A stretch of DNA of 64,000 bases from Bog-473 sp963809715 (GCA_963809715.1 CAWEKO010000008.1:62001-126000), one strand, 5' to 3'; shown: positions 53,061 through 61,892, counted from the first letter of the stretch. Notes: a model not told the origin generated them from the sequence alone. Numbers and translations: made by a program.

Positions 53061-53756
53061 GTGAACTCTCCGGATAGGAGCCCGGCGGCGGGACGGAGCG
53101 GGCCGACCGCCGCCGCAGTCGGCCGACCCATACGTAGCGACGCCCGAAAGAACCGGGAGCGCCTACTGGTGGCGGCCGGACAGGTCTTCGAGGAGAAGGG
53201 GCTCGAGGCCAGCGTGGCCGACGTGGCGCGGGCGGCGGGCGTCGGGATGGGCACGCTCTACCGACGGTTCGCCTCGAAGGACGCCCTCATCGAGGCGCTG
53301 GTCACCGAGGTCCTCGAGGCAACGATCACCATGGCCGGCGAGGCGGCGGGGTGGCCCGACGGCACCGGGCTCGAGCACTTCTTGGAGGCATCGAGCTCGT
53401 ATCAAGCGGAACATCTGGGCTGCCTTCCCAAGCTCTGGAACACCGACCACCACCTCGTCAAGACGGCGCGAGACCTGATTGCCGGGCTGCTCTCCGACGC
53501 TCAGGCGCACGGCCGGGTGCGCTCGGATCTCACCAGCACCGATCTCTCGCTCGTGATGTGGTCGATGCGCGGTGTGCTCGAGACCACCCGCTCCAACGCC
53601 CCCGAGGCGTGGAGGCGGCATCTCGATCTCTTGGTTGCCGGCATGCGGCCGGCCGACGCCGCGCTGGCGCACCGTGCCCTCAGCCAGGCCCAGGTGGACC
53701 GGATCATTTCCAAACGTGGCTCGCCGTCGGCCAAGTGCGACGGGGTGCGCTCGTGA
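53061..53756 (+). CDS. TetR-family transcriptional regulator
   Basis: Repressor of 231 residues. Helix-turn-helix: NRERLLVAAGQVFEEKGLEA then SVADVARAAGVGMGTLYRRF near residues 49-68. The C-terminal domain is of the SbtR/YcnC-like group. GTG 53061 is chosen: the ORF upstream is Ser/Arg-rich and not family-like. Its stop overlaps the exporter GTG by 4 bases, so regulator and exporter are one transcript, unlike the divergent pair at 42-44 kb. Confidence 0.85.
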   Translation: MNSPDRSPAAGRSGPTAAAVGRPIRSDARKNRERLLVAAGQVFEEKGLEASVADVARAAGVGMGTLYRRFASKDALIEALVTEVLEATITMAGEAAGWPDGTGLEHFLEASSSYQAEHLGCLPKLWNTDHHLVKTARDLIAGLLSDAQAHGRVRSDLTSTDLSLVMWSMRGVLETTRSNAPEAWRRHLDLLVAGMRPADAALAHRALSQAQVDRIISKRGSPSAKCDGVRS

Positions 53757-55267
53757 CCACACAGCAGAAAGCCACCCCGGTCACTACATCAGGGGGGACC
53801 AGCCGGGCTCACTGGTGGATCCTGATCGTCATTGCCGGCGCCCAGCTCATGGTGGTGCTCGATTCGACGATCATGATCATCGCCCTGCCGTCGGCACAGC
53901 ACGCCCTCGGCTTTTCGAACACCGACCGACAGTGGGTCGTGACGGCGTACACCCTGGCCTTCGGCGGGTTCCTCCTCCTCGGGGGACGCATCAGCGACAT
54001 GTTCGGCCCGAAACGGACACTCATGGCCGGGGTCCTCGGGTTCGCACTGGCCTCAGCCATCGGGGGTGCCGCTCAGACCACCCTGATGTTGATCGGTGCC
54101 CGCGGGCTCCAGGGTCTCTTCGGCGCCCTGTTGGCCCCGTCGGTGCTGTCCATCTTGACGTCGACCTTCACCGAGCCGCGGGAACGAGGCCGGGCCTTCG
54201 GGATCTACGCAACCATCGCAATCGCCGGTTCGGCGTTCGGGCTGATCCTCGGAGGCTTCCTGACCGAGTACGTCGACTGGCGCTGGTGCCTCTACGTCAA
54301 CCTGCCCATCGCGGCGCTCGTCCTCTTCGGCGCCTTCACCATGATCCCCGAACGCGAGCGGATTCGCGGCGTCCGGCTCGACGTGCTCGGCGTGATCCTC
54401 GGCTGCGGTGGCCTGGTGTCACTGGTCTACGGACTCGGTGAGGCGGGCACCAGTGGGTGGGATTCAACCCACGTGATCATGGCCCTGATCCTCTCCGGCC
54501 TGCTGCTGACCGCGTTCATCGTGTGGCAGAGCAAGGGCCCCAATCCGCTCCTTCCCCTGCGCGTCCTGCGGAACCGCAACCGCGCCGGGTCGTACCTGAC
54601 CATCCTGCTGGCCGTGACGGGGATGTTCGGCACCTTCCTCTTCCTCACCTACCTGCTTCAGACGGTCAAGCACTACTCGCCTCTCTTGACCGGCGTCGCT
54701 TTCCTCCCCTTGCTGGCGCTCAACGCGTTGGCCGCGACGCAAATTGCGAGCCGCCTCTTGCCGCGCGTACCGACCCGCCTCCTGGTCGTGCCGGGTCTCC
54801 TGCTGGCAGCCATCGGCGCCGCGCTCTTCACGACCCTGACGCCCGACGCCGCCTATGTGACCCACGTGCTCCCGAGTGAGCTCCTCCTCGGCCTTGGACT
54901 GGGGCTGGCCATCGTGCCCTGCATCAGCACGGCCACCCAGAACGCCGAGCCCAAGGACGTCGGGGTGACCTCGGCCATGACCAACACGTCGCAGCAGATC
55001 GGGGCGTCCATCGGGACCGCCCTCCTCAACACGATCGCGGCGGCCGCGACGGCGACCTATCTGGCCACGCACGCACGAAGTCACGACCTCGTCGCCAAGG
55101 CGACGGTGCACGGGTATGCGACGGCCAGCGCCTGGGTGGCGGGGATCTTCGTCCTTGCCGCACTGCTGGGTGGTGTGCTCATCAACGTGCACCCCGGTCA
55201 GCAGGTGGCTGACGTGCCCGCGGTGGAAGCGGCGGAGGCTGCACTCCTCCCTACCGAGGTCTACTGA
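53753..55267 (+). CDS. DHA2-family MFS drug exporter
   Basis: A 504-residue exporter with 14 predicted spans. VVLDSTIMIIALPSAQHAL near residue 34 is the DHA2 signature, GGRISDMFGPKRTLMAG motif A and GSAFGLILGGFLTEYVDWR motif C. It belongs to the actinobacterial doxorubicin/puromycin-type exporters. It is translationally coupled to the TetR gene and likely induced by its own substrate. Confidence 0.85.
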   Translation: MTTQQKATPVTTSGGTSRAHWWILIVIAGAQLMVVLDSTIMIIALPSAQHALGFSNTDRQWVVTAYTLAFGGFLLLGGRISDMFGPKRTLMAGVLGFALASAIGGAAQTTLMLIGARGLQGLFGALLAPSVLSILTSTFTEPRERGRAFGIYATIAIAGSAFGLILGGFLTEYVDWRWCLYVNLPIAALVLFGAFTMIPERERIRGVRLDVLGVILGCGGLVSLVYGLGEAGTSGWDSTHVIMALILSGLLLTAFIVWQSKGPNPLLPLRVLRNRNRAGSYLTILLAVTGMFGTFLFLTYLLQTVKHYSPLLTGVAFLPLLALNALAATQIASRLLPRVPTRLLVVPGLLLAAIGAALFTTLTPDAAYVTHVLPSELLLGLGLGLAIVPCISTATQNAEPKDVGVTSAMTNTSQQIGASIGTALLNTIAAAATATYLATHARSHDLVAKATVHGYATASAWVAGIFVLAALLGGVLINVHPGQQVADVPAVEAAEAALLPTEVY

Positions 55268-55280
55268 GCGGACGGTCGCT

Positions 55281-55592
55281 TTACTGGGACGATGTTCGTC
55301 GAGAGACTGAAACAAGGCTCGTGCACTCACGCCCGGGATTGCGAAGCGCCCGGATCGGAAGGCCGGCCAACGGAAGCACCGTGCCCGTCCGACAGAGGAG
55401 CCTGCGTCCGCTTCGGAGCTGGATCTCGAGTTCACCGCTTTCGACCTCGACGAGGCTGTCGCGCCATTGGTGCTCGTTGAAGGCGAGCCGCCCGCCAACA
55501 CCCAGGACGACGGCTCTGACCGCGAATCCTCGGAGCGTTGCCCCCGTGAGCAGGCAGGGATCGCCGGCGGCGTCGGCAGGCTCAACCAACAT
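55281..55592 (-). CDS. Small cupin-like protein
   Basis: A 103-residue product starting MLVEPADAAG at ATG 55592, overlapping the sigma-factor stop by 11 bases. FNEHQWRDSLVEVESGELEI near residues 37-56 and TGTVLPLAGLPIRALRNPG near 73-91 fit a small cupin-like barrel, though metal His residues are mostly missing. Similar small proteins follow SnoaL-fused sigma factors in actinobacteria. A longer ORF to 55826 overlaps the sigma gene and is not supported. Confidence 0.5.
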   Translation of the reverse strand: MLVEPADAAGDPCLLTGATLRGFAVRAVVLGVGGRLAFNEHQWRDSLVEVESGELEIQLRSGRRLLCRTGTVLPLAGLPIRALRNPGRECTSLVSVSRRTSSQ

Positions 55593-56631
55593 CGGAGGAG
55601 TCGGTCGGTGGTAGCGCTGGTGGCAGGCCGAAGGCGGGGAACACTTCTGACCCAAACGTCGTGATCTCGACGAGGACGTCATGGTCGATTTTGAGCACGT
55701 CCAGTACGGCGGCGCGGTACTCGGTCTCACCCCACGCCCGGATGTAGTTGGCCACGGCCAACTGACCATTGGCATGAGTCGGGAGGAGACGCCAATGTCC
55801 GGGGTTCTCCTCGCCAAGGAGATCACGAAAGAACGCCGAGACGGCGCCCCGTCCCTCGAACCGGGATTCCTCGGGAGGCATGGAGAACCGCACCTCCTCT
55901 CCCAGGAGTTCGATCACCGCGGACGCATCCGCTCGGGCATGAGCGTCCATGTACTGCTGAACGAGGATGCGTTCGTCGCTGGTCGGAGGCTGCAGCGGCG
56001 ACCACTCCATTCGTCCGGGCCGGCCCAGTTCCTGCATCCGAGTTCGAGCTCGTTGCAGGGCACTGTTGATGCTGGGAACGGTGCCGCCGAGAGCATCAGC
56101 CGTTTCGTTCGCGGTCCAGCCGAGCACGTCGCGCAAGATCAGAACGGCCCGCGGTCGCGGCGGAAGGTGTTGGACGGCCGCCAGGAACGCAAGTTCGATG
56201 GTCTCCTTTGCCACGACGAGCTCATCGGGTTCACTGACCCCGGGGAGGAACTCATCGGGGATCGGTTGAAGCCAGGGAACCTCGTCGAACCCCGGCGGCC
56301 GGTGTGGGTTGGGAGGCACATCGACGATCTGGACCCTGCGCTTCTTGGCTTTGATGGCGTCGAGACACGCGTTCGTGGCGATCCGGTAGAGCCAGGCTCG
56401 GAAGGTGGAACGGCCCTCGAAGGCGTAGCGACCGCGCCAGGCCCGGACAAACGTCTCCTGGACCAGATCCTCGGCATCGTCGAAGTTTCCGAGCATCCGA
56501 TAGCAGTGCACCCTCAGTTCCTTGCGATGCGGCTCAACAAGGGAGGCAAACGTTGACTCGTCACCCCTTTGAACGGCGCCCACGATCGCTTCGTCCTCCC
56601 CGAGGTCACCGGTTCCCTCACCGTTCGACAT
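55582..56631 (-). CDS. ECF sigma factor with C-terminal SnoaL-like domain (SigG/TIGR02960 type)
   Basis: RNA polymerase sigma factor, 349 residues. Region 2: FASLVEPHRKELRVHCYRMLGN and DAEDLVQETFVRAWRGRYAF; region 4: PPRPRAVLILRDVLGWTANETADALGG with a helix-turn-helix ending NSALQRARTRMQE. Residues 215-340 form a SnoaL-like domain (YMDAHARADASAVIELLGEEV), which in such sigma factors replaces an anti-sigma factor as internal control. ATG 56631 gives the standard start; the ORF extends further upstream. No anti-sigma gene is adjacent. Confidence 0.85.
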   Translation of the reverse strand: MSNGEGTGDLGEDEAIVGAVQRGDESTFASLVEPHRKELRVHCYRMLGNFDDAEDLVQETFVRAWRGRYAFEGRSTFRAWLYRIATNACLDAIKAKKRRVQIVDVPPNPHRPPGFDEVPWLQPIPDEFLPGVSEPDELVVAKETIELAFLAAVQHLPPRPRAVLILRDVLGWTANETADALGGTVPSINSALQRARTRMQELGRPGRMEWSPLQPPTSDERILVQQYMDAHARADASAVIELLGEEVRFSMPPEESRFEGRGAVSAFFRDLLGEENPGHWRLLPTHANGQLAVANYIRAWGETEYRAAVLDVLKIDHDVLVEITTFGSEVFPAFGLPPALPPTDSSDVG

Positions 56632-56730
56632 GGCCGCCACTTCCCTCGTCTGCCCGCCAATTCTGAACGGGGCAGGTCGGGACGGCCGTAGCGAAGCCAC
56701 GCAACGGCCGTACACCGGATGGCCAGAGAC

Positions 56731-58041
56731 TCAGCATTCCGAGGCAGCCAGAACAGCCAAGCTTGCCCCGGTCCGGGCCCGGCGGACGTCGGCGATGGCC
56801 ATCTCTCCTTCATGACTGCGAGCGAGGCGGAGCAGCGAGACTCCGGCGGCCACCGCGATCGCCACCAACAACCATCCCGCGGTCAGGACCCCGACGTGGC
56901 GAGAGAGAAGCCCGAACCCTAGGGCAAAGGGCACGAACGCCACCCACGTCATTGTTCCCACGCCTGAGGAGACCCCCGCCCGGACGGACGATGGCACGAC
57001 ATCGTGCAGCTCCCGGGTGAGCGCCGTGCTGATGGCGACGACCAGGAGCGCGAGGACGACCTGTGCCGCGATGACGCTCACGGTGCTGTGACTTGTCGTC
57101 AGCACCACGCTGCTGGCCACCATGGCCGAGGCCACGGTCAGCCGGTTGGCGGTCCGGGTGAGCGAAAGGCGGCCACCGAGGAGGCCGCCCAAACCCATGG
57201 CCGACATCAGCCCCGCCCATTGGGGACCGTAGAGGACGGCGGGCGCGGCCAAGGCGACCATCCAGAGGGGCCCGAATTCGAGCAGCGCCTGCAACAGGAG
57301 AGCACAGAGCACCATGGTGCCGATGATCGATCGAAGCTGACCACGGCCAATGATCGTCGCGTAGGTGGTCCGGATCTGGCGACGCAGCGGCGGTGCGTCG
57401 TCGAGGCGATGGAGGGTGGGCTCGGCGAGCCGAGACAGGACACAGATGGCCACCAAGGCGAAAGGGATCGTGAGGAAGTACGTGACGCGCGGTGTGCTGA
57501 GCGCGGCGATCACCCCCCCGGCGAAAGCGCTCGATACCAGGGCACAGCTCTCGAGCACACGAAGGCGACCCAGTTCCCGTTCGAAGCCTTCGCTGCTCCC
57601 CGTCTCTTCTACCAGCACGTCATAGATGATGGAGTCGGCCGTCCCGGATTGCAGGGCGAAATAACACCCGAGCAGGAGGGCAGCCACCAGGTACATCGGG
57701 ACGTTGCTACTGAGGCCGCCCACGAGGGCGCTCGCCGCCAAAGCGAGGTCGGCGATCATGAGGACTCCACGCCGGCTCCAGCGGTCGGCGAGGATGCCCG
57801 ACGGGATCTCGAGGAAGGGCACGACCACGGCGTACGTCGCGGCGAGGAGGCCGATGGTGGCGGCCGTGAACCCGATACGGCTCAGGAAGAGCTTCTCGAC
57901 TGGTGCCCAGAAGCTGATGCCGAGAAAAAAGCCCGCCACAAAGAGTGGTCGGAGGCGCTTTCGAACTCGTGCCGCGGCATCCGCTTGGGGTGGGCCGAGC
58001 GCGTCACCGGTGGGAGCGGAGTCGTCGATGAGAATCGTCAT
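56731..58041 (-). CDS. MFS transporter
   Basis: A 436-residue transporter with about 12 spans. FFLGISFWAPVEKLFLSRIGF near residue 35 and PSGILADRWSRRGVLMIADL (loop 2-3 motif A-like) are visible; the protein is of the drug:H+ or YfkF-like type rather than DHA2. The start is ATG 58041 (MTILIDDS); an in-frame ATG at 58074 is possible. It runs in the same direction as the sigma factor, 99 bases upstream of it. Confidence 0.75.
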   Translation of the reverse strand: MTILIDDSAPTGDALGPPQADAAARVRKRLRPLFVAGFFLGISFWAPVEKLFLSRIGFTAATIGLLAATYAVVVPFLEIPSGILADRWSRRGVLMIADLALAASALVGGLSSNVPMYLVAALLLGCYFALQSGTADSIIYDVLVEETGSSEGFERELGRLRVLESCALVSSAFAGGVIAALSTPRVTYFLTIPFALVAICVLSRLAEPTLHRLDDAPPLRRQIRTTYATIIGRGQLRSIIGTMVLCALLLQALLEFGPLWMVALAAPAVLYGPQWAGLMSAMGLGGLLGGRLSLTRTANRLTVASAMVASSVVLTTSHSTVSVIAAQVVLALLVVAISTALTRELHDVVPSSVRAGVSSGVGTMTWVAFVPFALGFGLLSRHVGVLTAGWLLVAIAVAAGVSLLRLARSHEGEMAIADVRRARTGASLAVLAASEC

Positions 58042-58212
58042 GCATATTGAGACGACAGCCGGCAGGATTCTCATCGCGCCAGCCCGCCAAGGGGCTTCTC
58101 ACGTCATGGAAAGGGAGATATTCCCTGGTAGTCGGGCTGAAGCGCTCTTGACCCCGAAGTGGTGCCGCCGACCGGGGCGCCTGGGCCATGCGAATGGTCG
58201 ACCAGGTGGTGT

Positions 58213-58602
58213 TCACGGTTCAATCGCACCGACGAGAGCGCCCAGACAGCGCTCCCACCCCTCTCGGTGGGATTCTTCGCGGTCTGCCGGGAGGTCGCGG
58301 TGTATGAGGTTCACGATCGTGTCGGTGCCGTCGGCGAGTAGCTCCACCTCCACCGTGCTGCTTCCGGGTGGGAGGGTCGCGTCCTCGGGGATCCCCCACG
58401 TGAAGACGACCCGATGGGGCGACTCCACGGTGAGGTACGTGCCGTGGGCGGCCGTCCCGCCGAAGTCGATGGCGAACGTTCCACCCGGCTGGGCGTCGAG
58501 GTCGGCCCGCTCACCGATCCAGCTCACCATCAACTGGGGCTCGGTGAAATAGGGGAATACCACCTCGGGGGGTGCGGCGATGCGCACGCTGGCGCTGATC
58601 AC
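58213..58602 (-). CDS. SRPBCC/AHSA1-domain protein
   Basis: A 129-residue START-like hydrophobic-pocket protein. ASVRIAAPPEVVFPYFTEPQLMVSWIG at the N-terminus and GGTFAIDFGGT, GTYLTVESPHRVVFTWGIPE and EGWERCLGALVG are typical of AHSA1-type members. It overlaps the ArsR gene by 4 bases. Such pairs are common in actinobacteria, and the ligand or client is usually unknown. Confidence 0.8.
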   Translation of the reverse strand: MISASVRIAAPPEVVFPYFTEPQLMVSWIGERADLDAQPGGTFAIDFGGTAAHGTYLTVESPHRVVFTWGIPEDATLPPGSSTVEVELLADGTDTIVNLIHRDLPADREESHREGWERCLGALVGAIEP

Positions 58603-58961
58603 GTCGATCCTCTTCTTTCGGTGCTGGGGTGGGCTCGTTCGACGGACTGCTTCAGGCGCGCCAGAGCATCCGGCCAGAACTCGTCGAGCAGGGAACGCAG
58701 CGGCTGAAGTGATTCAGTGCGCAACAGATAGAGACGGCGGGTGCCCTCTCGGCGCTCGGCCAACAGCCCGGCCCGCTTGAGGACAGTGAGGTGCTGGCTG
58801 ATCGCTTGTTGCGTGAGGTCGAAATGGGTGGCGATCTGGCCGGCGGGAAGCTCTGCGTGCTGGACCAGCCGGAGGATCTCGCGCCGGTGAGGATCGGCGA
58901 GCGCCCGCAGGACCGCGTCGGGGGCGGCGGGCACTGTCGGCACCTCGGGCTGCGTCGTCAT
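58599..58961 (-). CDS. ArsR-family transcriptional regulator
   Basis: Winged-helix repressor of 120 residues. LRALADPHRREILRLVQHAE, then the recognition helix TQQAISQHLTVLKRAGLL and wing RREGTRRLYLL. The Cys residues of metal-sensing ArsR are absent, so this is the non-metal type usually coupled to SRPBCC proteins. Start ATG 58961. It probably controls its own unit through the dyad at 59538. Confidence 0.85.
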   Translation of the reverse strand: MTTQPEVPTVPAAPDAVLRALADPHRREILRLVQHAELPAGQIATHFDLTQQAISQHLTVLKRAGLLAERREGTRRLYLLRTESLQPLRSLLDEFWPDALARLKQSVERAHPSTERRGST

Positions 58962-59005
58962 CGGGTGCTTCCTAGCGGAGCGCGACCTCTGCCGTCCACG
59001 CCTGA

Positions 59006-59494
59006 TCAGTGGGCGGCGTGGAGGGCGCGCCAGGCGGAGAAACGCTCGATGTCGGCGGGCTGGTTCGGGCTACCGGTGCCGAGGTCCACGTACTCGACGA
59101 GGCTGGCGAGGTGGCGCGTCCACCCGGCGTGGCAGGTCTCGAAGCACTCCAGTTGCGGGTTGAGGCCGTGGTGCTCGAACCGCAGTTCGGTGCCCGCGCG
59201 CACCGCTTCGAGATCGAAGGTGATCGACGTTCCTTCCCAATCCCGCGCCGGCTCACAGACGAGCACACTCCAGCGGACCCGCGACGGCCGGTCGGTCTCT
59301 TCGACCCGCATCACGACCTCCTGGTCGCCCATCAGGAAGCGCAGCGTCCCGCCGGCCTCGGCGCTCCCACCAGCGGGGGTCCACCAGCCGGTCAGGGCGT
59401 CGATGTCGGTCAGAGCCGAGAACACGGCGTCGGGGGTGCTGAGGAAGGTCTTCGTCGCCCGGAAGTCGTCGGTGGTGGTTCGAGTGGTGCTCAT
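59006..59494 (-). CDS. SRPBCC/AHSA1-domain protein
   Basis: A 162-residue START-like protein and first gene of the unit. TKTFLSTPDAVFSALTDIDALTGWWTP starts the domain; RWSVLVCEPARDWEGTSITFDLE and HHGLNPQLECFETCHAGWTRHLASL are typical. ATG 59494 follows AGAAAGGAACCAGCC. It lies 44 bases ahead of the ArsR gene. Two SRPBCC genes around one regulator suggest a common ligand or stress. Confidence 0.8.
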   Translation of the reverse strand: MSTTRTTTDDFRATKTFLSTPDAVFSALTDIDALTGWWTPAGGSAEAGGTLRFLMGDQEVVMRVEETDRPSRVRWSVLVCEPARDWEGTSITFDLEAVRAGTELRFEHHGLNPQLECFETCHAGWTRHLASLVEYVDLGTGSPNQPADIERFSAWRALHAAH

Positions 59495-59537
59495 GGCTGG
59501 TTCCTTTCTGATGGGTTGTATTTCAAGCAATCAGTTG

Positions 59538-59555
59538 TACAAGCAACTACTTGTA
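59538..59555 (-). promoter_or_regulatory. ArsR-type operator dyad upstream of the SRPBCC/ArsR unit
   Basis: TACAAGCAACTACTTGTA is a perfect TACAAG/CTTGTA dyad with a 6-base spacer. It lies 44 bases before the ATG at 59494 and is flanked by further half sites (TTGTAC, CAAGCAA). In an otherwise GC-rich region this A/T-rich dyad is a good operator candidate for the ArsR protein encoded at 58599. Confidence 0.6.
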
Positions 59556-59695
59556 GAGTACGGAGCGATCGTCCACCTGTCAAGGGGGTAGAACGCGAAC
59601 GGCTCCGGTGCCGCTGGGCTGAAGTCGTTGCCGGGCGAGGCGAGAGCGGCACCAGGTCGTGACAACCTCTCGCGACGGAAGGAGCTGACACGGCA

Positions 59696-60325
59696 ATGAC
59701 CGACCACGACGCCGAGGTGTTCTGGGAGGGCCGCTACACGGGCGACGAGCACGTCTGGTCGGGTGAACCCAATCGGGCCCTCGTCGACGTGGTGGCCGAC
59801 TTCGATCCAGGTCGTGCACTCGATCTCGGCTGCGGCGAGGGGGGCGACAGCATCTGGCTGGCCCGACACGGCTGGCGGGTCACCGCCGTCGACATCGCCA
59901 CGACCGCCATCGCTCGCGCCCGGGACCTCGCCACGCGTCGCCGCATCTCTGACGGACAGATCGCCTGGGTGGTCGCCGACCTGGCTGCTTGGCGGCCGAC
60001 CGAGGACTACGACCTCGTCTCGGCGTGCTTCTTGCAGTCACCTCTCGACTTCCCGCGCACCGACGTCCTTCGCACCGCGGCCGGCGTCGTGGCGTCAGGC
60101 GGGCACCTGCTCGTCGTCGCCCACGCCGACGCCCCACCGTGGGCGGAGGATCACGACCACGCCGACCATCCATTCATCGACCCCGTCACCGAGCTGGCGG
60201 ATTTGGAGCTCGAAACGACTGCCTGGGCCACGGTCGTCTGCGACGTCCGACCGCGTCAAGTGACCGGGCCGAACGGAGAACGTGCTGTCTTGAAGGACAG
60301 CGTGCTGCTCCTGCGCCGACGCTGA
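59696..60325 (+). CDS. Class I SAM-dependent methyltransferase (TehB-like)
   Basis: A 209-residue methyltransferase. FWEGRYTGDEHVWSGEPN at the N-terminus, SAM motif I ALDLGCGEGGDSIWLA near residues 41-56, VTAVDIATTAIARA (motif II acidic residue) and LVSACFLQSPLDF are typical of the thiopurine/tellurite TehB-like group. ATG 59696 follows AGGAGCTGACACGGCA. It starts a + strand series separated by a 30-base gap from the ArsR operators. Confidence 0.8.
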   Translation: MTDHDAEVFWEGRYTGDEHVWSGEPNRALVDVVADFDPGRALDLGCGEGGDSIWLARHGWRVTAVDIATTAIARARDLATRRRISDGQIAWVVADLAAWRPTEDYDLVSACFLQSPLDFPRTDVLRTAAGVVASGGHLLVVAHADAPPWAEDHDHADHPFIDPVTELADLELETTAWATVVCDVRPRQVTGPNGERAVLKDSVLLLRRR

Positions 60326-60356
60326 CCCCGCGCCGGCGGCCGGCCGTTGCATCTCA

Positions 60357-60390
60357 GTAACGAGTGCGTTACGGTAACGAATATGTTACC
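60357..60390 (+). promoter_or_regulatory. Two abutting perfect dyads upstream of the second ArsR gene
   Basis: GTAACGAGTGCGTTAC (60357-60372) and GGTAACGAATATGTTACC (60373-60390) are two perfect inverted repeats with GTAAC/GTTAC arms, centres 17 bases apart. They end 20 bases before the GTG at 60411, where a repressor would block transcription. The arms differ from TACAAG of the other ArsR module, so each regulator appears to have its own site. Confidence 0.7.
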
Positions 60391-60410
60391 GAGGTTTCCC
60401 GGTTCCGGGT

Positions 60411-60734
60411 GTGGCCGTGGCGGGTGAGTCAGCCGCTTTCGAGGCCCTCGCCGATGGCTACCGGCGGGAGATCCTCGCCATGCTCCGGCAGGGGGACCGC
60501 GCCGTCCACGAGATAGCCGAGGAACTTCCGATCAGCCGGCCCGCAGTCTCCCGTCATCTGCGCCTCCTGAAGGAGGCTGGTTTCGTCGAGGAGGAGGCCG
60601 TCGGGACCCGCCACCTGTACCACCTCAAGGACGAAGGGATCGAGGCGGTGCGTCGCTACCTCGAGGAGGTCTGGGGCGAGGCCGCAACGAGATTTCGCAT
60701 CGTCGCCGAGAACGTGGACGGGTCGGTCCAGTGA
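60411..60734 (+). CDS. ArsR-family transcriptional regulator
   Basis: Winged-helix repressor of 107 residues. FEALADGYRREILAMLRQGDR, recognition helix SRPAVSRHLRLLKEAGFV and wing EAVGTRHLYHL. No metal-binding Cys. GTG 60411; GTG 60417 is an alternative. First gene of a coupled series with overlaps of 4, 1 and 4 bases to the next three genes. It probably binds the dyads directly upstream and is autoregulated. Confidence 0.85.
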   Translation: MAVAGESAAFEALADGYRREILAMLRQGDRAVHEIAEELPISRPAVSRHLRLLKEAGFVEEEAVGTRHLYHLKDEGIEAVRRYLEEVWGEAATRFRIVAENVDGSVQ

Positions 60735-61180
60735 CTGAGCCGCTCAACATTGCGTTCGAGGTGGCATGCCCACCGGCGGCCGCCTTCTCGATGTGGACGA
60801 CACGGGCATCCACGTGGTGGCCGGCCGATCATTCCGTGAGCGGCGAGCGCGGGCTTCAGGTTGTCTTCGAGGGGCATGTCGGTGGGCGCATCTTCGAGCG
60901 GACACCGGCCGGAGCCGAACACGAATGGGGGCGGGTGACGGCGTGGGAGCCGCCGGACCTCCTCGCCTACACCTGGCATCTGCGGTTTTCGCCAGAGGAC
61001 GCCACGGACGTGGAGATCCGGTTCGTCGACGCTGGTGAGGACCGCACCCGCGTCGAGATCGAACACAGCGGCTGGGAGCGGCTCGGTGAACGGGCACCCC
61101 AGCGGCGAGAGGGCAACCGGCTCGGCTGGACATCGGTCTACCCGCATTTCGTCGAAGCTCTCGAGAGAGGAGACGGCTGA
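60731..61180 (+). CDS. SRPBCC/AHSA1-domain protein
   Basis: A 149-residue START-like protein. FEVACPPAAAFSMWTTRASTWWPADHS at the N-terminus and WEPPDLLAYTWHLRF, then EHSGWERLGE near the C-terminus. It overlaps the ArsR stop by 4 bases. The Trp-rich entry region (TWWPADH) is characteristic of this subgroup. Confidence 0.8.
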   Translation: MTEPLNIAFEVACPPAAAFSMWTTRASTWWPADHSVSGERGLQVVFEGHVGGRIFERTPAGAEHEWGRVTAWEPPDLLAYTWHLRFSPEDATDVEIRFVDAGEDRTRVEIEHSGWERLGERAPQRREGNRLGWTSVYPHFVEALERGDG

Positions 61181-61590
61181 TGGCTGTCGGAACCAAGGAC
61201 GACCCCTGGGTGCTCAAGACGCCTCCAGGGACGTCCGAGTACACGATGTACCGGGATGACGAAGCCGATCCGGCGATCATCGTCTGCCAGGTCGGCTCCA
61301 CCAAACTGACCTATCAGGCTCGAGCGATCGACGACCTGGCCGCGTGGCTGCGCACGCAGGGCGGCTGGGTGCCTCTGGGCTCCGCGGACGAGGGCAAGGA
61401 ACCGGCGGCCGGCACGGTCGAGGAGTTCGGGCGTTCGGTGTCGAATCCCGTCGGAGGCTGGTACGGGATGCGCAAGGGCTACCGCGGCCGCTTCGGCATG
61501 TACATGCCGCCGCTCCTCGAGGAACTCGGGTTGGCCGAGGTCACCCACGACGCGCGGAACAACCAAATGCGGGCAAAGGGGAAGTCATGA
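61180..61590 (+). CDS. Conserved protein of unknown function
   Basis: A 136-residue soluble protein. DDPWVLKTPPGTSEYTMYRD and LRTQGGWVPLGSADEGKEP are recognisable as a conserved actinobacterial family without known role; the C-terminal half (YGMRKGYRGRFGMYMPPLLEELG) is basic and could bind nucleic acid. It starts 1 base inside the previous stop region (shared A) and ends overlapping the next gene by 4 bases. It is often found in ArsR/SRPBCC units, to my recollection. Confidence 0.65.
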   Translation: MAVGTKDDPWVLKTPPGTSEYTMYRDDEADPAIIVCQVGSTKLTYQARAIDDLAAWLRTQGGWVPLGSADEGKEPAAGTVEEFGRSVSNPVGGWYGMRKGYRGRFGMYMPPLLEELGLAEVTHDARNNQMRAKGKS

Positions 61591-61892
61591 GCATGGTCAA
61601 GGTGGTTCGCTACCGGACGAAGCCGGAACACGCGGACGAGAACGCCGAACTCGTTCGGGCCGTCTTTGCGGAACTGGCTGCGGACGACCCGGGCGGTCTC
61701 CGCTACGTCACCTTTCGATTGGAGGACGGCGTGACCTTCGTGCATGTCGCCACGATCGAGGGGGAGACCAATCCACTGGCATCGTCGGCAGCGTTTGGTC
61801 GCTTCCAATCCGAGATCGCGGACCGTTGCGAAGAGGGCCCATTGGCGATGGACGCCACGGTCGTCGGGGCGTACTCGCTCCCCATCGCGTAG
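61587..61892 (+). CDS. Dimeric alpha-beta barrel (antibiotic biosynthesis monooxygenase-like) protein
   Basis: A 101-residue ferredoxin-like barrel protein. MVKVVRYRTKPEHADENAELVRAVF near the N-terminus and VATIEGETNPLASSAAFGRFQ are typical of the family, which includes cofactor-free monooxygenases and many proteins of unknown role. ATG 61587 overlaps the previous stop. Last gene of the ArsR unit. The following 61893-62174 holds no supported gene. Confidence 0.65.
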   Translation: MSMVKVVRYRTKPEHADENAELVRAVFAELAADDPGGLRYVTFRLEDGVTFVHVATIEGETNPLASSAAFGRFQSEIADRCEEGPLAMDATVVGAYSLPIA

